Origin: Cheiracanthium punctorium
Taxonomy: Eukaryota > Arthropoda > Arachnida > Araneae > Cheiracanthiidae
DNA: 64,000 bases
Assembly (NCBI GenBank): GCA_038373885.1
Contig: JAWZYV010012252.1
Location: forward strand, 992,001-1,056,000
Reading direction: 5' to 3'
Part shown: piece by piece, positions 22,410-33,697 of the stretch
Position numbering within the stretch: position 1 is the stretch's first letter
How the letters are laid out: every line of letters starts with the position of its first letter
The notes under the pieces: generated by a model
Database searches by the model: none
What the model was told of the DNA's origin: nothing
What the model saw: only the letters and a program-made list of their open reading frames with translations
Position numbers and translations under genes: made by a program

Positions 22410-23190
22410 TAGATCAAATGAAAACTGAACGGAGGTCATAATTCCCGCGTAACATATCAAAACTCCATATAAAACAATCAAAATCCCATATAAATCACAA
22501 TTATAATTCAGTAAGTGTATGCGAGTGTAACAGAACTGTGCAGATGTAGAACGGGAGGTGAAAGAGAACAAACCCTATTACGAGTGGACTCGCCCATGGT
22601 AAGCACACGCAACCATGACATATGATCTTGCGGTCGGCCGGGAATTCGTCCGACAAGCAATAGGCAATCAATCTGCATCATGTTCGCGACTAAAGAGAAG
22701 CAATGTGTCAAACTATCGACGCTGATCAGTGCTGCAATACCCTGGGACGTTAGCGCGCAGCAATCAAACCAAGAGACCAGGCATGTTGTCGTCTGGAATG
22801 CTTTTGCTCCAAGACAATGCGCGGCCACATATGGCCAACCGCACACTGAGCATGGTTAAGAAGCTTTGGTGGAGTGTTCTGGAACACCCACCATACAGCC
22901 CCGACCTCTCACCATGCGACTTTCCCATTTTTGATCCATTAAGAAAGGAATTGCGGGGCCGACGTTTCCACTAGGACATCGAAGTCATGGACACTGTTCG
23001 AAACTGGTTTCATTCACAGCCCAGGTCTTTCTACGAAAGAGGTATTTCCCGCTTGGTTCAACAGTGTTCCACTGTTGAACCAAGCGGGTCTTAGAAATTC
23101 ATTAGGTCTCATTAGAATTCTCATTAGGTCTTAAAAATAATGATGCAATGAGAAAAAAATACTTTTTTTAGTGCTTCACTTTTCTTGTAA
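22410..23190 (+). mobile_element. Decayed mariner element
   Basis: A left end reading GGTAGATCAAATGAAAACTG and a right region containing CTTCACTTTTCTTG are weakly complementary and bracket a mariner transposase fragment on the plus strand. The right edge is disrupted by the Tc1-like element starting at 23194. Confidence 0.55.
22729..23095 (+). pseudogene. mariner transposase C-terminal fragment
   Basis: The frame shows MLLLQDNARPH (second catalytic Asp), then HPPYSPDLSPCDFPIF, in which the third Asp of the DD34D triad lies in CDF. After an in-frame TAG near 22972 the same frame continues as a mariner tail with a SFYERGISRLV motif to a stop near 23094. Upstream, the N-terminal half is rearranged and unreadable. 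It is from a different mariner lineage than the copy at 19463-19880 (QDN against HDN, different tail). Inactive. Confidence 0.8.
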
Positions 23191-23259
23191 GTACAGAGGG
23201 TGTTTACACATTTTTAGAACGATTTCGGGGCCGTTTAATTAATGTTTAAAATGTAAAAA

Positions 23260-23394
23260 CTATTTTTTTAAATGTTCGATCTGATAGCCTTTTTTCTGGA
23301 CTATAAGTCTGCATCGTGATTTCCATGATAGAAGAGCTTTTCGTAAAATTTCCAGGGGTATTGCTTTCCATTCCTCTTCCACTACACAGTAAAA
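23260..23394 (-). pseudogene. Tc1-like transposase, C-terminal segment
   Basis: The open frame ends in a stop at 23260-23262 and encodes a tail containing ALLSWKSRCRLIVQKKG. It is separated from the segment beginning at 24598 by the inserted element. With one TA copy discounted the reading frame is continuous across the insertion, showing that the insertion broke a previously open frame. Confidence 0.75.
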
Positions 23395-24597
23395 AAATTC
23401 AGAAACGTTACATACTTACAGCGGAAAGGTTTCCGAAAGTATAGCGTAACCTACCGATGCTCTACGCGAACTCACGATTTCGGAAACATAACCCATATTT
23501 CGGGGTAAAGTATTTACGGGCGAAAGGAAATCTGCATTTGGGACTTCGCGCGCATGCGCCAAGTGCCAAGAGACAGAGGGATAAGAGTGAACGCGTCTTC
23601 CCTAATAGCACAGATGGTCACAAAAGAGTCGTTGTGACGTCACAGAGGGTTACAATTGTCACAGGACTGTCACATTGTAACTTCTTGCACAGCCCGATTA
23701 TGACCAACAGGGGCCCCGGGCATTGATGAATTTGGGGGTCCCCATCTATAAAATTTGTTTTCTTTTTCATAATATTTTGACATATAAAAGAATATTTCAG
23801 AACAACATTTGAAACTGGGGCCTGGCAAGTCCTGATTTGCCCATGCGATAATAAGGGTCTGGTAACTTGTGAGTGATGTAACTTCACTGTGTGGTCACTG
23901 TGAAGTTTATTTGTGACCAGTCACCAGGTGACGTCGCCGGATGAATACTTAAATAAAACGGATGAATACTTAAATAAAACAGCACATTATCTCCTGAAAA
24001 TAATTTATGTGGAAGAAAAAAGATTTAAGATTTTTAATTTATATTTATTAATTATGGTATTTTCTCTCCATTTACAAAATACTTCAAAAAAAATTTAAGT
24101 TTCCAAAACAAGCCGTACCACAAATAACTTTTGCAGCAGTCAGTTTACTTTTAAAGCAAAATTCGGCAAGAAAACCGCAGCGTCGTGGTACCGTGCTTTC
24201 TTCCGAATGCGTAGGTCCAGCGTTCGATTCTGGTCGCTAGTCCTCACTGCTCCTTCCGACAGAGTTTGGTGCTGCCATCTAGTTTAAGATACTCGAAACG
24301 CTTCATCTAGTGCACGTTACTTTTTTCTGAAAACTCGGAAAGGTTACTCGTTAATTCGGAAACCTTTCCGAAATACACGGAGAGGTTATTCAATATTTTA
24401 CCAAAATATACAGAAACGTTACCCATCTTTTCCAGAAACCTTACCTAAAATGCAGGAAAATAGGTAAATATGTTTCCGACATATGCAGAAACGTTTCTAA
24501 ATACTTTACCCGCATGGTTCGGAAACGTTTCCGCAATTTTAAACTACAAGAGCTGCCCCATTTTTTGGGGTAACGTTTCCGAATTTTTTTTACCGTG
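23395..24597. mobile_element. Non-autonomous element with CACRGT ends and TA duplication
   Basis: Left end CACAGTAAAAAAATTCAGAA and right end, reverse complemented, CACGGTAAAAAAAATTCGGA, each followed by AACGTTAC. TA flanks both sides (23393-23394, 24598-24599). More than ten copies of an RGAAACGTTWC/GGAAAGGTTTCC motif cluster in the terminal parts, especially 24330-24560. A 21-base direct repeat (GATGAATACTTAAATAAAAC) lies at 23940-23981. No transposase frame. TA targeting suggests Tc1/mariner cross-mobilisation. Confidence 0.8.
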
Positions 24598-24804
24598 TAC
24601 TTTCCAGAGTCCATCTATCGTGGTGGGTTTGCGTTTAGAAAGAGCTCTTTTTAACAGACCAAAGGCACAATAGTACATAGGTGAAACGTTAGGGGACTTC
24701 GCAGGAATATGTTGAAAAGGTATATATGCAATACCTGTATCAGTCTTCATTTTTTCAAGGAATGAAGTGGTAGTTTTCGAAGTATGACTTGTGTTGAGCC
24801 ACAT
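24598..24804 (-). pseudogene. Tc1-like transposase, segment with the third acidic site
   Basis: The frame contains IPAKSPNVSPMYYCAFGLLK. The SPxxSPMxxCAFG layout matches the third catalytic region of a Tc1/mariner-related transposase group, but the expected acidic positions are altered to N and Y. The upstream frame joins directly to the DNA-binding segment, with the region of the first two catalytic Asp residues deleted. Confidence 0.7.
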
Positions 24805-25194
24805 GTCTAGGCAAAAACTGGTGAAAATTATGTTTTTTAGCTTTTTTAAATTGTAAATCTTTGTTTATTATTCTATTTATTCTTGCTACAGATGTATCTG
24901 AAGACTTTGCAATTGATCTCTGTGTTGGCGGATTTTCTTTTGTTACCAGCGATTTCACTTTAGAAACGTTTGAAACAGTACGTACCTTTTTCGGATATTC
25001 GTTTGGAGTCTTCTTTCCATGTAGAAACAATGATTGACGGTTTTTACCTTGCCGATTAGTAATGTTGCTTATTTTGCACATAGAAATTTTAATACCATAC
25101 ATTTCACAACGTTTTTGAATTATGGAATAAGAATATATCTCTTCCGAAAACGCAAAAACATATCCTTCAATCCACAGCTTGTTTACATATGACA
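24790..25194 (-). pseudogene. Tc1-like transposase, N-terminal DNA-binding segment
   Basis: An open frame covers 24755-25102, and the same frame remains open upstream to about 25194. Residues include SLVTKENPPTQRSIAKSSDT followed by SVARINRI and a basic KKAKKHNF stretch, the helix-turn-helix pattern of mariner-type transposases. It runs through the internal deletion into a shifted frame near 24790. No catalytic core remains. Confidence 0.65.
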
Positions 25195-25342
25195 GTTTGA
25201 AAGAAGAATAAATTTAAAAGTAGCAGACGATATTTCTCATTTCAAATAATACGCTGTTGCCAAAAATTTTTATTCTGAAACATTTAATTTTTTTTAAATT
25301 CTTTATTGAAATCGTTCTAAAAATGTGTAAACACCCTCTGTA

Positions 25343-26777
25343 TTTTGAAATTTCATATGTTACCTTAAAATACATCTGAGAAAGAGACATTCAAGTAATG
25401 CTTTAAAATTTCAAATGCTCACAGCTAAACTTACCACTGCAAATTGATCATTGTGATTATTTGGGCTATGTCATGGCATTTGGCGTTGTTGCTGTGATTT
25501 ATTTCCAGCACTGACATAAATGTACAAGCATGTTATATAGTAGAAGTCTCTTACTCCCCAATAATTTTAATAACTTTTTATTTATAAATGAGTGACCTAC
25601 CTTCAGTACTTGGGCATGTAAATCAAAAACATTATCTTCTAAATTTTTATTTCTTTTTCAATCAAAATGTTTATTGTGTTTTGACAAATATTTACTGTTA
25701 TGATAAATAAAAGTTTCTGTAGGTTATTTTCAAGCTTCAATACTAATAAAGTTGTCTCGTTCAGTATCCCAGTATCAGCTGCATGTGTTTATTGATGAAA
25801 AATATTTTTGAAGAAATTTTGAAACAGCTTATTTTTCAGGTATGTAAATCTTCTTGAGTTTAAACTTCACGTAAATCAGAGTTAGTTGTTTCCAACACCT
25901 AGTGCTTTGAAATGTTTTCATCATCGTAGACTTTTGATAAAACACAATAAGGCTATTTTATTCTTTTTAAAGGAATTTAATACATTTAAGTAAGTTTTTT
26001 GTCTGTCGCGAATTCATTCATGGTAAATGCCAGTTTTGAACTGCTGCTGAAATATTAATGTTTCATTCACAGCACTGTTAATGGAAAAAGTTTTTTTTAT
26101 AGATAGATTATATTTTTAAAACAATTTTGGTTCTTAAAAAAAGTTTTACATGCTCTTCCTTACTGAATTTTCATATATCTGGCATTTCCTGTTCTAAAGC
26201 GAAGGTAGAGGACAAAATGCAATCCAGGTGTAAATAACACATGAACAAATTCTCCTCTAAAGAAGAAAATAATGTTAGTTTTCTTCTCCCCTTCTCGATC
26301 AAAAAAGAAAATAAAAACTGCACATGACACAAAAATAAAAGAATTCTGAAATTCGAAATTGCCAAGGTTCAGAGGGTTGTAAATTTCAAGTTTTTGTACT
26401 GCTTTCCTATATTTCAAATAAGAATATCTTTAAAGATATTATACATACATTATTTTTTTTAATTATTGCTTCACCTAATTGCTATGCTGTATTTTAGAGT
26501 TACTTATCTTACTCCTTAGTTTGACATAGAACAAACAGTATTTAGTTTAGTAAGAAAATTTACATCTGTAGCTGTTCAGCCCCACTAAAATATTTAATTT
26601 TTTTTCACTTAACAATGGACCACTGGTTTAAGATTTTTGAGTAACTAAACTAAACAACTAAATGCATAAACACAATCTGTTTTTCCCTTTTTTTTGTGCG
26701 TAGTAACAAATCATTGGTGTAGGATGTGTGCTATTCCTATTATTTGTTCTTGATGACAGAATTAACTACTTTGAGTT
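25343..26777. other. AT-rich stretch, nothing recognised
   Basis: No coding content. The two overlapping minus-strand frames at 26160-26417 are hydrophobic-rich shadows with no recognisable motif. Confidence 0.4.
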
Positions 26778-26932
26778 TTCCTAGAGGTAGATAGCTGAAG
26801 TGTGAAGGTCTAGGGTTCTGTCCCACCGTGCAGCTGTCGAATTGCTTGTCTGGAGTTGTCTCCAAATGCAGTGTAAATACACAATAGAACCCCTTGGAAA
26901 GTCCTTTGCCCAAGGCACTCTCTACTATAAAA
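26778..26932 (+). mobile_element. tRNA-derived SINE, partial copy
   Basis: Collinear with the SINE at 9048-9258: GCTGAAGTGTGAAGGTCTAG, a B-box-like GGGTTCTGTCCC, a GTCTGGAG block, TAGAACCCCTTGGAAAGTCC and CCAAGGCA. The first half of the tRNA-like head with the A-box is missing. Confidence 0.75.
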
Positions 26933-27154
26933 GTGAATCTGAGAATCATTATGTTAAGTACTATTGCACGCATGTAATGTACAAATTCAGTAACAAGAAG
27001 TTTTTTATGAAAGTATTGTGATTATATAAATTCTACCTTGGTCTTCTAGGTACACAACTCAGGTTGTTTGTAACATAGTTATGTTGAAAATATTCTATAG
27101 TGCTATGGAATCGTTTTTGTCTAAAAATAAAAGTGTAGGAGCACCTTTAACTAG

Positions 27155-27245
27155 GGATATAAAGGATAGTCATTTTGCCGGATATCGGATATTCTAAGCT
27201 CCTTTGGTTGCCGGATACGGATATCCGATCGGATATCCGGCACTA
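27155..27245. mobile_element. hAT-like subterminal region with GGATATCCG motifs
   Basis: Begins TAGGGATATAAAGGATAGTC and contains GCCGGATATCGGATATTC, GCCGGATACGGATATCCG and GGATATCCGGC. A related CGGATATCCGG-containing end lies at 30904-30925. They may be the two ends of one decayed hAT element, but the terminal bases do not pair well. Confidence 0.45.
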
Positions 27246-27398
27246 AACATGTATTTAGTTATTAAGTGTGTTTTTTTCATTTTTCTTTATATAATGACAT
27301 CAGAACAATAAATTGCAAACATGTTTCACATATCATTAAAGTATCTTTTAATAATTGACTTATAATTTACAAAAACTAAATATCTTTACATATATGTA

Positions 27399-29306
27399 CA
27401 GCTGCGGAAATAAAAAAATCCCACTTGTACTTTTTTCGGCCGTCGATCGTCGTACAGCAAAGTTACAGATACCAATCGTTTTCGATTGACGTACATTTTA
27501 ATTTGCTATGCATAAAAATTGCATAAGGGGCCATCTAAATATTAAAATTCACACCAACTTTTTTTCCCCAATAGCAACCACTAGATTTCGCTTCATATTT
27601 CAAAAATATAGCTCATTTTAACCTCGGATACCCATTTTCAATAAATTTGAACTGAAAATGGGTCAGTTATGAGCACCCAAAATCCCCCTCCCCATATGTT
27701 AAAATATTTTTTCATACTTTAAATCATATCTCATATAATATTGATAATAAGAAGCTGCTTTTTATTCGTACTAATAGAACTAAACGACCCAAACATAATT
27801 TAATGTTATTACAATTTTAAATAAAATATTAATATGAATTATGAATTATTAAATTAATATTCAAAAAAATTATGAATAGAAACATAGCCAAATTTCAATG
27901 GAAATAGATGCAGAAAGTAATATTACATGGCTGTGCAAAATTTCAAATTTTTACGTTCGGTAGTTTAATTTATATTAAATAAAATATATTATTTTCATGA
28001 GTTAAGGGACCATATATAAATTTATTAAGTGACAATTTTTTGAAAATTGCTTAAAATAGAAGTAAATTAGATTTCTTTTGTATAAAAACACAGTAAAAGA
28101 TAGCGGTATTAAAAAATATCAATTTTGAAACAAATAAATTAGAGGTTTTTACAGTTTGATGGTGATTCTATAAAGCATCTATTGTTGCGTCCGCTACCAT
28201 ATTCCCCCAATAAATTATTTTCCAGGTATAGAATTAGATGCAGTAGATGTATATCTTCTAATACAACGTCCTATTTCTGAAAAACTAAAATCCTCAATAT
28301 TCGAGGCATGAATTTGACCTTTTTTAATATTGGAAATATTGGGTCTTTGGACTTCCCCATACTTTATCAAACATGCAAAAAAACATTCAAAATCACGTTT
28401 TCTGTCTAAATTTTCATCTGAATATAAATTAAAACTGCGCCAAAAGTCTTATAAGTATATTGCACTTTGCAGACGATAATATTAAATGAAGAAAGTGAAA
28501 TAACAAACACAGTGATAATATTGGGTCGGTAAAAAAGTAATTACGTTTTTTACATGGAATTCAAACAAATAAATTTTCAATCATGAAACCATTCTTCAAG
28601 ACCGTACCTGAGTAAATTTCCTGTTTGTAGTCAGAAGAGCAGAGAGCAGCCTCTCACTCCTGCCAGCATTTCACCTGTCTAAGAGAACCATCAAGGGAAA
28701 TACTCAATAACAATTTCAAAATTAGAAAGATTTTCAAAATCGTGAGCAGTCGTTTTGCATTTTCCCTTTAAATCATGTGTACGAACCAAGGAACTTATGA
28801 ACTCACGGGTCATTTGGACCACTGACTAAATATTCTAATTTCTACCCTTACTATTCTTACTACAAAAAACTTTAAGAGAGATGGAAAAAATATTTTCCTT
28901 GAAAATAATGTTTATTTCTTCTAACTCTCTTGAGAGAAATGAATGAAAGGCGAAAATTTCGGAACCTACAAATAGCGTTTTTCAATTTGCAGAAAGTCCC
29001 TTAAAAACGCGCAAAAAATTATTCGCAAATTAAATTCGCTCCGGAAATTATCATAGAAAACTGGTGAAAATTTATATTTAGGGTAATTTGAAGGTTTTCT
29101 TTCGTTCAATAAAGTCAAAATACAGTGTTGCCATTGAGAAAAACGAGGTTGATGCAGAATTAAATATGAAAACGGTCCCTTATGCAAATTAAATTAATAG
29201 CAAATTAAAGTATGCGTTATTTGCAAGCGAATGGTATATATAATTTTCCTCTATGACGAAAGACGGCGAAATAAAGAGCAAGTGGGACATTTTTTTTCCG
29301 CAGCTG
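27399..29306. mobile_element. Tc1-like element with TA duplication
   Basis: Imperfect inverted repeats of about 46 bases: left CAGCTGCGGAAATAAAAAAA then TCCCACTTG; right, reverse complemented, CAGCTGCGGAAAAAAAATGT then CCCACTTG. TA lies outside both (27397-27398, 29307-29308). The interior is AT-rich with no readable transposase. It was itself invaded by a mariner end at 28521. Confidence 0.85.
28521..28570 (+). mobile_element. mariner terminal repeat remnant
   Basis: TTGGGTCGGTAAAAAAGTAA followed by TTACGTTTTTT, preceded by TA. This is the typical end of a mariner subgroup with TTGGGT-type ends. The opposite end and transposase were not found. Confidence 0.65.
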
Positions 29307-29308
29307 TA

Positions 29309-31967
29309 CATAAAAAAGATTACTTAAATGTAAAAAGTTAAAATATTCTTTTTATGCTTGCACTACTGGCAGAAACAAATAAATTTTAATTATGACACAT
29401 TTATTAATGTATCTATATTTGCAGATTATTTTCACAAAGAAATACATACTTTTTTTATTTATTTAAGAATAAGATATCTATTTTGATAAGATACCTATGA
29501 TAGATGAGTTAATTTTTTCCAAGCATAGGTTTAATGACTTTTTTTCTTTTTTAATAACTTAATATTAATTTACACTAAGTCATTTTTAGTTTTATTTAAG
29601 TTAAATTACTTTTGAGATTGATAAATAAACAGTAAATCTCTTTTAAATATTCTTTTGTAGTTTTATACAGGTATGAAACAGAATTTTTCAGGTTATGCAT
29701 TAAATTTCTTTAATCAAAAATATTTTTTAACTACAAGTTAAAAAACAAAAATAGATCTATTTAATTGTTTAGCTTCTAAAATATACGAGCATTCTTTCAC
29801 AGTACAAAAATTATATGCCACCATAAGGGGGAAATTTGGAGGGGGGGGAGGGGAAATTAATTTTTAAAAAATCTTTTCAAACATTAGTTTCCAAATTTTA
29901 GGATAATTTCACTTTTTTACTCTTGATTTCCACGTTCGGACATACAGACACACACAAAAAAAAGATTAGTCAAAGTACTTTAAGTGTGGAGTGATAATCA
30001 TACACAATACTGTAGTAGTAACTAAAACAGCTATTTTAAACTAGTAAAATACCATGTTACAACATGGCTGCCTGCACTTATAATTTTCGTTAGTAAATAT
30101 TTCACAAACACATTTTAAATGTACGTATTTTAAGTAGACTTAACTTTAAAAATCAATTGAAACTTGCAGAAAATCATAAATGAATTTAAATAACTAAACT
30201 CAACTAAAATATAATATGTAAAATAAGGATTCATTTTTAATCATTATATATTGGAGACTAAAATAAAGGAATGCTCAGTAAAATATTGTCATTTAGAAAA
30301 AGGATGAAGATTGAAAATTTCTCCCTGCCTCTGTAAATAAATTTTGAAGGCAGTATAATCGGAGTTTTTTGTTAATTATCAGATTTCCTGAGAAAATAAA
30401 AAATATCGGAGAAACTCAATGGGAAGAGAGTGTAAAATTACATTATTTCTGGGATTACCATGAGAGAAATCACATAATATACTAAATGCACACGTTTCTC
30501 AAATGATACTCTGCACAGTGCTTATAATTAAACTTCTACTATAAACATCAGTCTACAGCTGAAACGGATGAAAAGATCGCTTCCAATTTTACATGGACAC
30601 TACATGAGATGTGCTTAGGTTTTTGTTTTTTTTTGTTCAGAAAATGTCCGCTAAGCGGCACTTTGCAACATGAAATCAACTCTAAATATTAAACTAACTA
30701 GTTATAAATGTGCTCAAAAACTACTAAAAAAATCTTGAAATTGCATGTCTATTTTGAATAATGCATATCCAGTGTTAAATTTGCCGTTTTTTCAATTAAA
30801 AAATATATCCCTCTGTTTTATGTTTCACTTTATCACTAGAATGTTTAAATATAATTTTTCATCCTGTCCCATGCATATTATAGATAGAACTCTAGCAGTA
30901 TATAGTCGGATATCCGGTAGTATCCATAAAGTAAATTAATTTATACCCTGCACTTTTGTGTAATGCTTATAACAAACATGTGAATGAATTATTTATCTTA
31001 CAAAATTATGTGCTTTCATTTATGACTCTTTTTAATTTTAATTTTATGGTGTCATTTACTTACTTATACGTAATTGATGAAGCAGAAATATATTTTTGTA
31101 AAATCAAGAAAATGTTCTGCAATTGATAACAAGATTGACTTACTTTTTTCAAAAAACTTTGAATGAAGACTTGAATTTGGGTGGCTGTATAAAATGCTCT
31201 AAGAATGCTAACAATTAGACCATACTGGACAACCAAACAAGCGAGCATTTTTTATTTATAGGATGCTAAATATGTATCTTGTAAATGAAATGACTTAACT
31301 GACCAGGCATAACTGGGTGGGATCTAGACTGGCTAAGCTTCATCTAGAAAACTAAGATATTTTATTACAAAAATTGGAGATGGTGTCCTATAGGTTGGGT
31401 TAAAGCCACCTCCACCTTCATATAGGAATACCCCACAAAGCTTGGGTACATAGCTTATACCTAGTGTGTTAATGTCTGTATGAGTTGTCATAAATCCTTA
31501 AATTATTATGATTACTTAAATTATATAATTCTTATGATTGATTTGTGTATTGTTAGCTAAGATATATTAGTATGCCAAATTTCAGCTTAAATGGAAATTG
31601 GGAAGTTAGTGTAAAACTGATTACAAAATTTGGCCCAGACATCCAATGGGAGTTAAATAAAAGAATGTAAAAATCATGTAAGTTGTATATAAAAGCAGTA
31701 TGTTTATTTTAAACTGTCAAATGTTTTTCTTCTCTCTACTTTGAAATAAAAATATTTCTGTGAGATCATAGGGCAGAACAAAAAATATGCATGTCATGAA
31801 AACTGTTTTTTTTTTCTTTGTATTAGTAGCTAGTTTAAACTATACTCTTTCTATTACAGGTATTTGTTTTATTATCTAAGATTAATTTAATAGATATAAC
31901 TAATAATTTTAAATGTTTTCAGAAATATTTTGTGGATTATCATTTAGTATTAAGTACTTTTTAAATT
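29309..31967. other. AT-rich stretch upstream of the receptor exon
   Basis: Long AT-rich sequence with homopolymer runs and a (G)n run at 29840. No coding region is supported. Small frames (30745-30939, 31060-31248) lack motifs. The CGGATATCCGG end at 30904-30925 is noted with the hAT-like region at 27155. Confidence 0.4.
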
Positions 31968-32196
31968 TTAGAAATTGTATTTATTAAAGCATTTTCCTCG
32001 TATACATTCATATATAAATGCTATGAATGCAAAAAACATTCCATAAGAAAACATATATATGGCACCTGTTAACTGTTTTAAAGAAAGTGGATGAATGTTT
32101 GTTACACTTTTTCTTGTTGCAAATTTCATATTATTCATAGATATTATGTCATCCCTCCACTTTGCTATAAGTCCACCTTCAGAAAGTCTCAAAATC
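31968..32196 (-). CDS. Ionotropic receptor (iGluR/IR family), last exon
   Basis: The exon begins directly after a good acceptor (pyrimidine-rich TATCTTTTGAACAG on the minus strand) with one base completing a codon. It encodes ILRLSEGGLIAKWRDD, then about 22 residues, then LSLKQLTGAIYMFSYGMFFA and FIAFIYECIRGK, and stops with TAA at 31968-31970. This order, a helix with L-E-G-L-I-x-K-W, then a loop, then LxLxxLxGAxxxxxxG leading into a final membrane segment, matches the C-terminal end of the ligand-binding lobe and the M4 helix of ionotropic glutamate receptors and arthropod IR chemoreceptors. No stop or frameshift breaks it. The earlier exons (pore, M1-M3, S1) should lie at higher coordinates on this strand but were not recognised in the window. 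It may be the tail of a live gene with long introns or an isolated fragment. Confidence 0.7.
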
Positions 32197-32622
32197 CTGT
32201 TCAAAAGATAAAAAAGAATATTTTTTACTTACTGATATTGTTTATTTAAAGAAACATTGACAATAATAAATATTAATATTTCTGCAGACATGGAAGTTCA
32301 GTGAAAATCAGAGAAATGACTTTTCATGATAAAAATAGAAAAAAATCTGGAAAAATCAAAGATGTTGAAAAAAAAAGTTCAAAGAAAATCCATGTAGGCG
32401 AACATGGAAAAACTAATACTTTTTATGTACAATAAACCCTTGAATACTGGAAATGAAAAATAGATACAGTAATGATAAAGTACCATGCCACATTTAACCA
32501 CTTGACTAACTCAGTTTTTACCAAGTAAAGAATCCAAAGATAAATATGCTAAATCTTTTCTTCATATCAGATAATTTATTTAAATATCAAATGCATTTTA
32601 TTTACTGTATATTTTAAGATTA

Positions 32623-32666
32623 TCAGTAGTAAGAGCCTTTTCCGTATAGATTGCCGTAAATGGAAA
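32623..32666 (-). CDS. Possible short terminal exon
   Basis: On the minus strand an acceptor (TTTTATATTTTGCAG) is followed by a 44-base stretch reading SIYGNLYGKGSYY and a stop in one phase, with AATAAA about 20 bases beyond the stop (32597-32602). The residue pattern looks protein-like and the layout resembles a last exon with a polyadenylation signal. It could be an alternative or neighbouring terminal exon on the same strand as the receptor exon. No family is recognised and chance is a serious alternative. Confidence 0.25.
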
Positions 32667-33012
32667 CTGCAAAATATAAAAGTTAGAAAAGAAAGTATTT
32701 AAAAAAAGGTAACACATCTAAAATAGGACCAAGATATTAACAAAATGGCAAATAAAAAGTCAGGGAAAAGCAGCAAGGAAATAAAGTGTTGGATATCTGT
32801 AGAAACCATAAATATATCTAAAATTCAATGTAAAACAAAATATGTGTAAATTTATGATAATCTTTATAATGTCTAAAAGCCTAATTTGTTTCAAAAAGTA
32901 CCTTTAAATAGTTCTGAAAGTGATCTCTTGATATGTGATTTATGATGATGATAGTTTATGATAGTTTAAAATAAAATAATAATATTTGAATCTTAAAATC
33001 TATGACGATGTT

Positions 33013-33034
33013 TTTTTTTTTTTTTTTTTTTTTT
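33013..33034. repeat. Poly-T run
   Basis: About 22 consecutive T residues, directly before the Penelope-like inverted pair. It may be a retroposon tail on the minus strand. Confidence 0.9.
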
Positions 33035-33105
33035 ACCAGTTGGGCTGCATACTGCAACAAATGATAATCCTCGGAAAAAAACTCTCATATTACTGGTGTT
33101 AAACA

Positions 33106-33379
33106 ATAAAGTATATAAAAAAACTTTGGGAAAAAACACACATAAGATGTTACATGTAAGTTGATACGTACGTTTCGACAAAAAATTGTTTTGGTCTTCC
33201 TCAGTCAAAGCCCTTCGTCACACGGAACTGTTCCTTACACCTCTTCGTCACACCTCTGTTCCGTGTGACGAAGGGCTTTGACTGAGGAAGACCAAAACCA
33301 TTTTTGGTCGAAACGTACGTATCAACTTACATGTAACATCTTATATGTGTTTTTTCACAAAGTTTTTTATATACTTTAA
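33106..33379. mobile_element. Penelope-like inverted pair with hammerhead-type motifs
   Basis: Two arms of about 122 bases (33106-33228 and 33258-33379) are near-perfect reverse complements around a 29-base spacer. Each arm contains CTGAGGAAGACC, a hairpin, GGTCGAAACGTACGTATCAA (plus strand in the right arm). This block resembles the hammerhead-bearing terminal regions of Penelope-like retroelements. An inverted junction of two such ends is known for these elements. No reverse transcriptase is present nearby. Confidence 0.6.
33270..33330 (+). ncRNA. Hammerhead ribozyme-like motif
   Basis: Core pieces in order: CTGAGGA (33282-33288), a stem GACC...GGTC, GAAA (33310-33313), then ACG-TA-CGT forming a minimal stem III and A at 33321 at the predicted cleavage point. 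TTGA before the core pairs with TCAA after it as stem I. One extra A lies between the core and stem II, so activity is uncertain. A mirrored copy lies on the minus strand at about 33148-33205. Confidence 0.45.
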
Positions 33380-33697
33380 ATGATAATCTTATTCTAGTTA
33401 TGAAACTTCTAGAAAAAAAGGTCGTAAAAAATTCAATATTTTTCTGCAGGGTAGTTGTAATTAAAGTAACCCTATTCAAACCCTTCTAGAACCCGTTCTT
33501 CCTGTCAGATTGTGATGAAACTTGGTATATACGTTATACGGACCACGGGGAAAAGATCTCTGCAATAAAAAATAGTTCAAATTTTGACCACCAGATAACG
33601 CGTTTCAAAAGTTCCTTATGAAAATTAGTCAAACCTATAAAGAGACTTGCAGTCAGAGCCAGAAAAAACATTCTGTGTGCCTTTTTCATCATTAATC

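Larger units (their letters stand above)
23194..25340 (-). mobile_element. Tc1/mariner-like element, internally deleted and interrupted
   Basis: Inverted repeats of about 33 bases begin CAGAGGGTGTTTACACATTT at 23194 and end with the complement at 25340. TA lies immediately outside each end (23192-23193, 25341-25342). It encodes a minus-strand transposase with an internal deletion, and is split by a second TA-flanked element at 23395-24597. Without that insertion the element is about 0.95 kb. Confidence 0.9.
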
